Source: an uncultured Clostridia bacterium (GTDB taxonomy: Bacteria > Bacillota_A > Clostridia > TANB77 > CAG-508). From it: a stretch of DNA of 42,712 bases. Shown piece after piece: positions 34,921 through 42,712 of the stretch. Position numbers and translations under genes: made by a program. Positions within the stretch are counted from its first letter, which is position 1; the number at the start of each line of letters is the position of its first letter. Under the pieces are notes generated by a model. It had not been told where the DNA came from, searched no databases, and worked only from the letters and a program-made list of their open reading frames with translations. The DNA lies in contig CALXSA010000005.1 of assembly GCA_944390995.1 (NCBI GenBank), positions 1 to 42,712 of the forward strand, in the 5' to 3' direction.

Positions 34921-35943
34921 CTAACTTAACACTTCGTTTAAAAATGTTCCTTTGGGAAAAGTAATAATAAGTTCAGTTCCAACATTTTCACTAGACGTTA
35001 TTTCTATACTTAACCCTAATTTGTCACATAATTTCTTAGATAGGTACAAACCTATGCCTGTTGACTTTTTCCCATTAATTCTTCCATTAGTTCCTGTAAA
35101 GCCTTTGTCAAACACTCTTGGCAGCTCTCCACTTTTTATTCCTATGCCATTATCCTTTACGTGTAAACTTACCTTCTCCTTGTTTTCCTCTCCAAATATT
35201 TCTATGTTCTTATCATCTTCTTTGCTATACTTTATAGAGTTTTGCACAATCTGGCTAAGAATAAATACAAGCCACTTATTATCAGTATTTACTGTATACT
35301 GTAAATCATGCAGAGCAATATTTATTTTATTTTCAAGCAAGGCATCCTTGTTTTTAATAAGCATATTGTTTACCATTTCTTCTAGGCTTGTCTTTTTTAT
35401 GTAATAATCTTTTTCTACGTTATTACTCCTAGCGTAAAAGAGTGCTTGCTCCACATAGTCATCTATCTTGTCTAATTCTTGGTCAATACTTTTTGTTACG
35501 TCCGACTTGTTGTTTTCAATAATCATTTTGCCTGTTGCAATAGGTAATTTTATTTCATGTATCCATAACTCAATATATTCCTTATAGTCGTTCTGCAAAT
35601 ACTTGTACTTGTCTACCCTTTCAAGCATTGACTTTCCTGTTTCTTGCAAACAATTTTTTAAAATCTTACCTTCAGTAAAATTAGGAGAAGTTATGACTTC
35701 TGAAATTAAATACTTTTCTTCTAATGCATTTAGTCTTTCTTCTAGTGTTTTATAAAAGTTATTTTTTCTATAGTATTCCACCAAAAAAGATATAACCATT
35801 GCCACTATCGGAACAACCCCGATATAAACCTTTATAGGTGCGGCTATCTCAAAAGGTATAAGCAAAATTTCCGAGCTAATAACCGCAAAAAGTATTAAAA
35901 CAATATAGATAAATTTATCTTTCAAAAAATTTTTCCAGCTCAT
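34921..35943 (-). CDS. BceS-type sensor histidine kinase
   Basis: About 340 residues. Two membrane helices (about 9-26 and 33-52) joined by a very short extracytoplasmic loop mark the intramembrane-sensing (BceS) class. The phospho-acceptor is in LWIHEIKLPIA (about 140). ATP-binding N box QIVQNSIKYS, G1 box DNGIGI and F box-like DKGFTG follow, then GIGLYLSKKL. Such kinases sense flux through a paired BceAB transporter, here located downstream. No response regulator gene stands beside it in this window. The ATG at 35943 follows AGGAGG; 11 earlier codons lack support. Confidence 0.9.
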   Translation of the reverse strand: MSWKNFLKDKFIYIVLILFAVISSEILLIPFEIAAPIKVYIGVVPIVAMVISFLVEYYRKNNFYKTLEERLNALEEKYLISEVITSPNFTEGKILKNCLQETGKSMLERVDKYKYLQNDYKEYIELWIHEIKLPIATGKMIIENNKSDVTKSIDQELDKIDDYVEQALFYARSNNVEKDYYIKKTSLEEMVNNMLIKNKDALLENKINIALHDLQYTVNTDNKWLVFILSQIVQNSIKYSKEDDKNIEIFGEENKEKVSLHVKDNGIGIKSGELPRVFDKGFTGTNGRINGKKSTGIGLYLSKKLCDKLGLSIEITSSENVGTELIITFPKGTFLNEVLS

Positions 35944-35968
35944 AATTCCTCCTATTATAACAGCTACA

Positions 35969-36496
35969 CTATCCAATTTTTTCTATATCAATTCTCGCAT
36001 TTGGATATGTGACATCTTCAAGAGATAATGCACCTAATTGTAGAGTATCTCCTGCACTAAGTCTCGAAATTACGGTAGCAGTAAGTGTATATCTATTATT
36101 TACTATATCTTCAGTAAGAACAGCTCCTTCATTTAAAGTATCTTGCTGTGGCACACCATTTACCAGAAGAATTGCATTAAAATTGAATCTACTAACTGTT
36201 TGATCCACACCAGTTAATTGATACGAAATTTGATATATGCCGTCGTCATTAATCATTATTTCACTTGTTCCTGGTGTATGCGATATGGCATTTCCTTCTT
36301 CAATTTGGTTTTCACTAAAATTTATAATTGCATTTCCTACAGCTGTATTGTCACCAGTTCGAGCGACTGCCACAAAAATATCTTTTTGCATATTGGGCAC
36401 ATTTGTTCCCACAAATATTATAACTGCTACAATTATTAATATCAATGCAAAAAAACAAAAAAATTTTACTTTTTTGCAAAAATCAAGTTTACACAT
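35969..36496 (-). CDS. Membrane-anchored protein with TNF/C1q-like (BclA C-terminal-like) domain
   Basis: About 175 residues. One membrane helix (about 10-32), then a domain with the pattern FSENQIEEGNAISH, IMINDDGIYQISYQLTG, LVNGVPQ and AGDTLQLGALS. This resembles the C-terminal trimer-forming TNF/C1q-like domain of exosporium proteins such as BclA. No collagen-like region is present. The ATG at 36496 is eight bases from GGAGGA, while the ATG two codons earlier is too close. It ends 25 bp before the kinase start, so the two are probably cotranscribed. Function unknown; it could be a surface ligand of the kinase module, which is speculation. Confidence 0.7.
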   Translation of the reverse strand: MCKLDFCKKVKFFCFFALILIIVAVIIFVGTNVPNMQKDIFVAVARTGDNTAVGNAIINFSENQIEEGNAISHTPGTSEIMINDDGIYQISYQLTGVDQTVSRFNFNAILLVNGVPQQDTLNEGAVLTEDIVNNRYTLTATVISRLSAGDTLQLGALSLEDVTYPNARIDIEKIG

Positions 36497-36589
36497 AATC
36501 ATTTTCCTCCTATAATATATAGTATGAAAAATAATCATGTGTGTTGAATGTTATTTCTTAACAATAGGTCGTTTAGCCTTATCTGACAT

Positions 36590-37255
36590 TTAAATAATTA
36601 GTCCTCCACCATAATCATAAATATCTAAACCTTTAAAATCAACAAGCTCTAACTTATGTCTTTTTAAGTGCTCTAGCACTTTTGCCTTGTTTGATAAATT
36701 GTCAATATCTCCAAACAACACAAACTTACCATCAAAAACAAATGTTGCCCCACCTATAAAGCCCTTCATGCTTGAAACAGTCCTATCCTTCTTTAGTAGT
36801 TTTATATCATCTTCCTCAATGAATAATGCTTCTATACCATGCTCACTCAAAGTCTTTTCAATTCCTTTGTCAGTTGTAATGCAAGAATTAGAACCCGTAA
36901 CACATACAGAGCACTTCACATATCCTTGTTTGACCAAAATATCTGGCTTAATGCTTTCATCTGTATATTTGCTGCCCACAACTTTATTTCCGATTTGGCA
37001 AGCATTATATAGCACATCATCTGGATAAGTTTTGCCTACTGCCTTTTGTCCTATAGCAATAGGCAACAAGCTATTTATAGGAGCATTTGGTGCAGCAATA
37101 ATTTTATTGTCTATTCTACAATAGAAAATATCGCTGTGACCAGAAATCTCCTCATACACTTCGTCAGACAAAGGTAGTTTTATCACATTAAAATATTGCT
37201 TTAAATACTCGTACTCTATTTCTCTAATTCTTGAATCAATAATTAAGTTTTGCAC
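36590..37255 (-). CDS. DUF6873-like (guanidine-modifying-enzyme fold) protein
   Basis: 221 residues without signal or membrane segments. Motifs include YCRIDNKIIAAPNAP, GYVKCSVCVTGSNSCITTDKG, and GFIGGATFVFDGKFVLFGDI. The arrangement resembles arginine-deiminase-fold proteins grouped as DUF6873 in Clostridia. No catalytic set can be confirmed by reading. It stands alone between the TNF-like gene and the alarmone synthetase gene. Confidence 0.65.
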   Translation of the reverse strand: MQNLIIDSRIREIEYEYLKQYFNVIKLPLSDEVYEEISGHSDIFYCRIDNKIIAAPNAPINSLLPIAIGQKAVGKTYPDDVLYNACQIGNKVVGSKYTDESIKPDILVKQGYVKCSVCVTGSNSCITTDKGIEKTLSEHGIEALFIEEDDIKLLKKDRTVSSMKGFIGGATFVFDGKFVLFGDIDNLSNKAKVLEHLKRHKLELVDFKGLDIYDYGGGLII

Positions 37256-37324
37256 TGTATGCTCCTTTTGTTACATGCTCCCTTAAGCAAAATTTAACAA
37301 ATAATTGTTATTATATATCCTTCC

Positions 37325-38050
37325 TTAGCCACCCACATTTCCAGTAAGCAATGCTGCGCTAGTATTATACACTGTTGTATACTCAGCTGTAATCTCTTTT
37401 ATTATTTGCTTTTCATCTTCCATTAAATTTCTTCCCAAGTGAGACATTCTCTTATCAAGTTTTTGTGTCATTTTAGCACATTCTTTTAATTCCTTTTTAA
37501 TTCCCTTTGGTACTTGCTTATCATACTTGTAATTTATTTTGTGTTCCAAGCTTGCCCAAAAGTCCATAGCCATTGTCCTTATTTGTACTTCAACCTTAAC
37601 CGCAACTGTTCCAACTGATAAACTAACTGGTACAGCTATAATTAGGTGGTAACTTGAATATCCACTTTCTTTAGGTGTTGTTACATAATCTTTTTTCTTC
37701 AAAATTGTAATATCTTGCATATTTTCAAAAAGTTCAACAACCTTAAAAATATCAGGTATAAAAGAACAAATAATACGAATTCCAGCTATATCATTAATAG
37801 TTTTAACCATATTTTCATAGTTTAAATCTAAGCCTTTTTTCATAAGTTTTTTATTTATGCTCTCTTTGCTTTTTATCCTAGCACTAATATGTTCTATAGG
37901 GTTGTATTTATGTAATGTCTTGTACTCATTGTTTATTGATTCAATCCTTGTCTCAATTTGATTTAGCGCTGCTGTGTACATAAGAGTTAACCTCTTATAG
38001 TCCAAATCTTCTTGCAGCTTATTTTCACATTTTTGAATTGCTGTCTCCAT
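37325..38050 (-). CDS. Small alarmone synthetase (RelQ-like (p)ppGpp synthetase)
   Basis: 241 residues, synthetase domain only. Motifs: RIKSKESINKKLMKKG, NDIAGIRIICSF, the G-loop YVTTPKESGYSSYHLII, and EVQIRTMAMDFWASLEHKI. No HD hydrolase domain, TGS or ACT. It makes (p)ppGpp from ATP and GDP or GTP as a stress signal. GGAAGG lies before the ATG at 38050. A promoter lies about 180 bp upstream. Confidence 0.9.
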   Translation of the reverse strand: METAIQKCENKLQEDLDYKRLTLMYTAALNQIETRIESINNEYKTLHKYNPIEHISARIKSKESINKKLMKKGLDLNYENMVKTINDIAGIRIICSFIPDIFKVVELFENMQDITILKKKDYVTTPKESGYSSYHLIIAVPVSLSVGTVAVKVEVQIRTMAMDFWASLEHKINYKYDKQVPKGIKKELKECAKMTQKLDKRMSHLGRNLMEDEKQIIKEITAEYTTVYNTSAALLTGNVGG

Positions 38051-38230
38051 TGTTCTATCCTTCCTTTCTTAAAGGTTCTATTCCAGCAAAAATATTTTCA
38101 AGTCGTTTTCTACTGGCTTCTTGCTAATATTTATACACTAGTTTTATGTCCTTTATGTGTATTTTCTCTGTCAATTGGAAGTTTTTTCTATTTTGTGTTT
38201 TTTTCAGATTTAATGTGTTTCATTTGTATA

Positions 38231-38260
38231 ATTATATACTTATCATAAAATTTTTCTCAA
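38231..38260 (-). promoter_or_regulatory. Possible promoter of the alarmone synthetase
   Basis: TTGAGA (38255-38260) and TATAAT (38231-38236) with an 18-base spacer. Leader about 175 bases. The rest of the 38051-38319 gap shows no small gene. Confidence 0.4.
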
Positions 38261-38270
38261 TTCTTCTAGT

Positions 38271-38310
38271 CTGTGAATTTCATATGTCACCTTGTATTTA
38301 TCATTCACAG
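38271..38310 (-). terminator. Weak hairpin after the AI-2E family gene
   Basis: CTGTGAAT and ATTCACAG form an 8-bp stem with a 24-base loop directly after the stop. No clear T-tract, so it is a weak candidate. Confidence 0.35.
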
Positions 38311-38319
38311 CATTTTTAA

Positions 38320-39591
38320 CTAGCTTTCAAATTCTTTTTCTAGGTTCTTCTCCTTTAGTCTTCTATTAGTGTTTTCTGTAATAATTGCATAAATTATCGA
38401 AACAATAGGTAAACCAACAATCATTCCCATAATTCCAAATAAACTTCCACCCACTGTAATTGCAACTAGAACCCAGATGCTTGGAAGGCCGATATTCTTT
38501 CCAACCACATGTGGATAAATTAAATTTCCTTCGATTTGTTGTAATACAATTATAAATATTATAAATATCAATGCCTTAATTGGGTCAACTGCAACAATCA
38601 AAACCGCGCCTATAAAGCCTCCTATAAATGCTCCAACAATTGGAATAAAAGCTGTTAGCGCTGTAAGGGCACCTATTGGCCCTGCATATGGAATTCCTAA
38701 AATTAGCATTCCAAGAGCACATAGAACTCCAAGTATCACAGCCTCTTTTGCCTGACCTGTTAAAAAGTTTCTGAAAGAATCTCTTGCAAGTCTACAAATT
38801 TTTATAAAACTGTCTGCCTTGTCTTTATCTAGACGTGCATATACAAACTTTTTAGATTGTAGCTTTAGCGCCTCTTTATTAGCCAAAATGTATACTGCAA
38901 AAATTATTGCTATAATAAAGTCTACAACACCTGAAAATAAACCTGAAATTTGATTTATTGTAACATCTAAAACATCTTTCGATATGCTCATAATTCCACT
39001 GCGTAGAGCAGCTGTATCTATAGTTATGCTCTGAATGAAATCATTTACCTCAGGAAATTGCTCTGTAATGTTTATCGCAAATTCTCTAAGCCATAATAAG
39101 TAGCTTGGTATATTTCTTATAAAGTTTGTGATTATTTCTACAAGCTGAGGTATTATTAATATTAAAATTACTGTAACCACTGCAATTATCGTTATAATTG
39201 ATAACGTGATTGAAAAAGCTCTTTCTACCTTACTCTTTTTCTTACTTTTTGAAATATTGCTTTTAAGAATTTCATGCTCTGAAACTTTGTTTTCGGCAAT
39301 ATTGCCTTTTAAACTTTCATTTTCTTTAATCGCCACTTTAGTTTTATTATCTTGTCGTGCTGTTCCTCTTTTATTCTTCTTTCCAAGCCTAAACAACTTA
39401 TTCTCATACAAAGTCATGAAAATGTTAAGAATAAAAGCAATTGCAAGTCCCCAAATAAAAGGCGAAAGAATTGAAAGCGTTGTTTTCACCACATTCCAAA
39501 CAGGCTCAATATTAATTAAAGCAACCAGAACAATAATTGCAATAATAACAATCTTTAAAATTTGCCTTGTGTTTTCTTTATCTAGCTTCAT
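38320..39591 (-). CDS. AI-2E family transporter (putative permease)
   Basis: 423 residues with about eight hydrophobic segments. The family motif GIPYAGPIGALTALTAFIP and the late NLIYPHVVGKNIGLPSIWVL block are both present. A charged insertion of about 60 residues rich in Lys and Asn lies after the second helix (residues about 72-130), which is unusual in length. The family includes YdgG/TqsA and a sodium/proton antiporter; the substrate here is unknown. GGAG precedes the ATG. Confidence 0.9.
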   Translation of the reverse strand: MKLDKENTRQILKIVIIAIIVLVALINIEPVWNVVKTTLSILSPFIWGLAIAFILNIFMTLYENKLFRLGKKNKRGTARQDNKTKVAIKENESLKGNIAENKVSEHEILKSNISKSKKKSKVERAFSITLSIITIIAVVTVILILIIPQLVEIITNFIRNIPSYLLWLREFAINITEQFPEVNDFIQSITIDTAALRSGIMSISKDVLDVTINQISGLFSGVVDFIIAIIFAVYILANKEALKLQSKKFVYARLDKDKADSFIKICRLARDSFRNFLTGQAKEAVILGVLCALGMLILGIPYAGPIGALTALTAFIPIVGAFIGGFIGAVLIVAVDPIKALIFIIFIIVLQQIEGNLIYPHVVGKNIGLPSIWVLVAITVGGSLFGIMGMIVGLPIVSIIYAIITENTNRRLKEKNLEKEFES

Positions 39592-39684
39592 ATTTAAGCT
39601 CCTTTCTCAAGATATTTTTCTATGTTCAAAATTCTTATGTAGTATATTACTAACTAAAGCTTACAATCTCATATTAGCTCAATT

Positions 39685-40518
39685 CTACTCATAAATTCCA
39701 ATTTTTCGCATGTAATTTATATAAGCACTGTCAATATTACTCCATGTTTCAATAGAATTATTCAATGTCTGTTCATCTATTTTTGCATTACTGTACTGCT
39801 CATAACTCTTGACAATCTCATTCTTAAATTCTTCTGGAGACCTACCAATAATTCTTCCAATATCATCATACTTGTTACCATAGCCACCAAAACCAAAGTC
39901 AATAAATGCAACAACCTCATTTTTGTCGTTAATAAGCACATTGCTTGAATTCAAATCACCATGTACTATGCAATTAACCGTCTGACCATGAGAATTATTT
40001 TTCCAAAACTCCATATCCTCTTTGCTAACATGCCTGCTCAAAAGCTCATCTAAGAAATCTGTTAGCTCCAGCCCTATATTATTAATATCAAAAATTTTCT
40101 CCTCTTTATAATCTAATTTATGCATCTGATACATAAACTTAGCAATATCATTTGAAATCTTTTTCACATCCTCAGAAGATAGCTCATCAAACTTATCTGC
40201 CAAAGCTGTTCCCTCAATCTTTTTATGCACACTAAAAGGTCTTCCCTCTTTGTCACGATTTAGCTCCAAATGCGCAGTATCAAACTCAGTCTTTCCGTTT
40301 ATAAAGTCAGAAAACTCACAGTCTTTAACAATAGTCCTTGACCAGAACTCATCTCTCGGAAACCTGAAAAAATACTCTCCATCATTAGTCTTTACGCTAA
40401 ACACTATATTAGTCCAGCCAGTAGAAATTTTGTTAATCTCCTGCACGTCCTTTTCTGGCATTGCATCCTTTATTATTTGCTCAAAATTCTCATCTATATC
40501 AAAATAACTTTTACTCAT
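39685..40518 (-). CDS. Aminoglycoside phosphotransferase (APH) family kinase
   Basis: About 277 residues with the APH catalytic set: IVHGDLNSSN (Brenner motif) and VAFIDFGFGGYG (DFG), separated by normal spacing. An N-terminal nucleotide loop TGWTNIVFSV. Such proteins often act as small-molecule or sugar kinases, not necessarily in antibiotic resistance. No resistance gene neighbour is seen. The start at 40518 has GAGG five bases ahead; a GTG two codons earlier is possible. Confidence 0.85.
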   Translation of the reverse strand: MSKSYFDIDENFEQIIKDAMPEKDVQEINKISTGWTNIVFSVKTNDGEYFFRFPRDEFWSRTIVKDCEFSDFINGKTEFDTAHLELNRDKEGRPFSVHKKIEGTALADKFDELSSEDVKKISNDIAKFMYQMHKLDYKEEKIFDINNIGLELTDFLDELLSRHVSKEDMEFWKNNSHGQTVNCIVHGDLNSSNVLINDKNEVVAFIDFGFGGYGNKYDDIGRIIGRSPEEFKNEIVKSYEQYSNAKIDEQTLNNSIETWSNIDSAYINYMRKIGIYE

Positions 40519-40558
40519 ATACACCTCATGTTTTTTACTAAATTTTACTCCGCTTTAT

Positions 40559-41137
40559 TTACATTGTTGCTCCAACATGTTTTTCTTCTTTTTGTAACTT
40601 TCTCACTAAATTTATAATTTCGTCTTCTGACTCTTTGTCATAATTATTATAAATTATATAATCAAACATTCCCCTTAATTCCTGCTCATTGTTCATTCTA
40701 TTGTAATGTTCCTCTATTTCTGCCAATCTCTTTTCTTCCTGTTCTTTGCTCAAATTTCTCTCTGTAATCTTGCTCTTTGTAATATTAATATCCTTTGGGA
40801 AAATATATATAGTCTTTATATCTGGTCTAACCTTCTTCCAGTCGCCTATTGTTGTATAATGCATTTCAAAAACCATATCCTTGTCAGAAAAAATATCTTC
40901 TTTAAGATATGCATATGTTCCCTCAAACACATCAAACTTATATGCAATTTTCCCTTCTCTCTCTAAACTTTCCAATTCTTCCTTTGTCATGAAAAGTCCC
41001 GTCTTGCCGTTTTGCTCTCCCTTGCGTATTTCTCTAGTTCTAATCGTCTTTACTTTTTCAAAGCCTAATCTTTCTACAATCTTATCTGAATAATATGTCT
41101 TACCTATCCCTGTAATACCTACAAGTGCTAATAACAT
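40559..41137 (-). CDS. Guanylate-kinase-like P-loop protein
   Basis: 192 residues, P-loop GITGIGKT at 7-14. The blocks TIRTREIRKGEQNG and MTKEELESLEREGKIAYKFD (given here as the substrate-binding region) and KITERNLSKEQEEKRL agree with the guanylate kinase fold. The Ser or Thr after the P-loop Lys is Thr, and GMP-binding residues look only partly conserved, so GMP kinase activity is uncertain. GGAG before the ATG; it ends 41 bp upstream of the APH gene start. Confidence 0.75.
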   Translation of the reverse strand: MLLALVGITGIGKTYYSDKIVERLGFEKVKTIRTREIRKGEQNGKTGLFMTKEELESLEREGKIAYKFDVFEGTYAYLKEDIFSDKDMVFEMHYTTIGDWKKVRPDIKTIYIFPKDINITKSKITERNLSKEQEEKRLAEIEEHYNRMNNEQELRGMFDYIIYNNYDKESEDEIINLVRKLQKEEKHVGATM

Positions 41138-41192
41138 GTCTTTCTCCTTTGCAAAATATTGCTTTTAATTTAAGTACCCCTATTATATCAAA

Positions 41193-41220
41193 AAGATAGC
41201 AGTTTTACAACCGCTATCTT
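41193..41220 (-). terminator. Terminator of the surface-protein gene
   Basis: AAGATAGCGGTT pairs with AACTGCTATCTT (one wobble) around a short loop. On the minus strand it is followed by TTTTTGA. Just beyond the stop of the 41284 gene lies a small palindrome with GGGACACGTCT. Confidence 0.8.
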
Positions 41221-41242
41221 AATTTTTTTGGTTCCCTTGCAA

Positions 41243-41257
41243 TTTAGGGACACGTCT
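41243..41257. repeat. Third REP-like element
   Basis: AGACGTGTCCCTAAA on the minus strand matches AGACCTGTCCCCAAA at 17554-17568 and 17589-17603 with two differences. A GTTCCCT arm at 41231-41237 can pair with AGGGAC. Confidence 0.45.
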
Positions 41258-41283
41258 TTTCTTGCAAAAACTTGCAATGTAAA

Positions 41284-42712
41284 TTATTTTACATAGATTT
41301 GTGTACGAAATGAAATGTATCCGTATGCGTTAGATGTTGAAGATGACTGCCTACTACTAGCACTTCTATCTTTTAAGAAGTAATAATCTGCTCCTCTACT
41401 AACACATTCTGTACGCCTTATAAATTCATCTGTTGAATATTCTGTAGTCCATTCTTGGCAATTGCCTATGAAATCGTATATGTTGCTGTACTCGTCTGAC
41501 TCATATTCCCCTGTTAATGTCCTTTCTCCCCCTATATTACCATAATTGCTATCTTCTGTTACAGCAAGATTGTACCCCTCACCATTTGCCTTATTGGTTT
41601 GACAAATAAAATTCAGCGCAGTATCCCACGCATAACTACTCATCAGCTCACTTACTACATGACTATTTCCTGTATACATTGTTTCTGCTTGGTTTTTTGC
41701 ATTATCCCTATCTATGTCTGCATATGGTTCTATTCCTGCTTTAACCGCATTACCTATTCCTTGCTCATAACGCCCTATATAAAAGCCTCCGTTTCCTCCA
41801 TTTGCTGTTGACTCAGCACTTGCTTTAAATGCTCCTATTTGTCCTGATGCTACAGAGCGGCTATCTCCTTCTCCGTAATAATAACTCTCAACCACACTAT
41901 CTCCGCTCACCTCTGTTGCTTGAGTTGAAGTAAATGTTCTTCTACTTAAATTATTAGTTAATTGTCCTGACGAATTAATTGAAGTAGACACTCTATATGT
42001 TCCTGTTTGTATCCACACAAATTGATTGCCATCTCCATCTTCTATTACAATTCCTTCTTCTACTTTTGTTCCGCTATCTTCTGCTACTCCAAACCCTCCT
42101 GGTATTATTACGATATTTCCTAAATCATCTTCTATTGGAGTATTATTAGTAAAGTCTGCACCTCCAACTATATCCGCGATAGTTGTTTTCTTTGTCGTCG
42201 CTGTTGCTGTGCCTGTTCCTATATTATTGCCTTTATCTACAACTTCTACTTTAATGTTGTAGTCTGTGCCACCGGTCAAGCCTGTATATGTGTAAGTATT
42301 GTTACTGCTTGTTGCTCTTGGACTTAATTCACTATTTAAATAATATTTATATGCATTGCTGCTTGCCAAACCACTTTGTCCATCACTTGCAGTTACTGTT
42401 ACTTTTATTGTACTGTCCGTCACTTCATCTAATTTCACACTTACTGTTGGAGCTGTTCGGTCTAGTATGTTTATTGCAGCATAATCTCCTGCATTTACTC
42501 CATCTGTTAGTCTTGCATAAACAGTATTGCCGTGGTCTAAATTGCTTACTGTAACTGGACTATTTGCTACTTCTGACCAACTTCCTTCATTTACTCCATT
42601 TATTTGATATTGTATTTTAAAGCTTGTATTTGTTATCAAAGTTGTACTTGCTTTGTAATTGTCCCATTCTACTGGACTTGCTGTTATATTTCCTGTCTCT
42701 AGCCCTTCATCT
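41284..42712 (-). CDS. Secreted FN3-like/FGE-sulfatase-like surface protein (5' end outside window)
   Basis: The frame is open to the window edge, so at least 476 residues are present and the N-terminus is missing. Order: a Y-QINGVNEGSW type repeat block, FN3-like beta domain (DRTAPTVSVKLDEV ... GLTGGTDYNIKVEVVD), a linker, then a C-terminal domain of about 250 residues with FYIGRYEQG, YDFIGNCQEWTTEY, and YGYISFRTQIYVK, which follows the sulfatase-modifying factor (FGE/C-type lectin) pattern. Catalytic Cys residues of true FGE are not clearly conserved. Probably a cell-surface binding protein; no sortase motif is visible at the end. A TTG at 42639 is not a believable start. Confidence 0.75.
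   Translation of the reverse strand, partial: DEGLETGNITASPVEWDNYKASTTLITNTSFKIQYQINGVNEGSWSEVANSPVTVSNLDHGNTVYARLTDGVNAGDYAAINILDRTAPTVSVKLDEVTDSTIKVTVTASDGQSGLASSNAYKYYLNSELSPRATSSNNTYTYTGLTGGTDYNIKVEVVDKGNNIGTGTATATTKKTTIADIVGGADFTNNTPIEDDLGNIVIIPGGFGVAEDSGTKVEEGIVIEDGDGNQFVWIQTGTYRVSTSINSSGQLTNNLSRRTFTSTQATEVSGDSVVESYYYGEGDSRSVASGQIGAFKASAESTANGGNGGFYIGRYEQGIGNAVKAGIEPYADIDRDNAKNQAETMYTGNSHVVSELMSSYAWDTALNFICQTNKANGEGYNLAVTEDSNYGNIGGERTLTGEYESDEYSNIYDFIGNCQEWTTEYSTDEFIRRTECVSRGADYYFLKDRSASSRQSSSTSNAYGYISFRTQIYVK

Noticed and set aside
36503..36544. Sigma-K-like promoter (AC-16-CATACTATA) before the TNF-like gene
   Set aside because: The match is good, but transcription would start within a base or two of the ribosome binding site. 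In such AT-rich DNA a chance match is likely.
39685..40518. Aminoglycoside resistance gene
   Set aside because: Only general APH-family motifs are present and neighbours are housekeeping; resistance function cannot be supported.

Overview
The window is AT-rich (about 30% GC by eye) and, apart from non-coding stretches, almost every gene lies on the minus strand. Gene content points to an endospore-forming, low-GC Bacillota, most likely a Clostridia-type (gut-like) lineage. The evidence is a full spoIIIAA-AH locus, strong GGAGG ribosome binding sites, a Bce-like ABC module, a small alarmone synthetase and a class A PBP. No tRNA, rRNA, CRISPR array, integrase or transposase gene was recognised.

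Layout by coordinate (genes are transcribed right to left). 1-82: start of a small membrane protein running off the edge. 284-2446: HelD, behind a perfect sigma-A promoter. 2563-3867: AAA ATPase/DUF4143 protein behind a 32-bp-period repeat array. 4044-10470: a four-gene operon with its own promoter and terminator, in transcription order SPFH/SHOCT protein, membrane TPR/DUF6273 protein, zinc-ribbon/TPR/TIR/TM/RCC1-like protein, and DUF5050-like membrane protein. This is the best candidate for an undescribed envelope-sensing or defence system. 10590-18800: housekeeping genes metG, a small membrane gene, glmM, a GtrII-like membrane glycosyltransferase, argS and pfkA. 19021-19857: an ankyrin-repeat gene of clearly higher GC, probably acquired. 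19978-25472: the spoIIIA operon, with a frameshift in spoIIIAE and an apparent ATT start for spoIIIAF. 25577-27947: a secreted or anchored hypothetical protein and yebC. 28146-28960: a decayed second AAA/DUF4143 gene, again behind a three-copy repeat array (33-bp period). 29140-31695: class A PBP. 31897-36496: BceAB-type ABC transporter, BceS-type kinase without a partner response regulator, and a TNF/C1q-like membrane protein. 36590-41137: DUF6873-like protein, small alarmone synthetase, AI-2E family permease, APH-family kinase and guanylate-kinase-like protein. 41284-42712: 3' part of a surface protein with an FGE-sulfatase/C-type-lectin-like C-terminus, truncated by the window edge.

How the parts fit: the spoIIIA proteins form the SpoIIIA-SpoIIQ channel complex at the forespore septum. 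PBP1A, GlmM and the GtrII-like protein serve the envelope. The Bce-like module is probably a peptide-antibiotic detoxification or sensing unit. The TIR operon places three single-span or multi-span proteins with cytosolic N-termini and extracytoplasmic sensor-like C-termini beside an SPFH scaffold. All functional calls come from motif reading without database searches.
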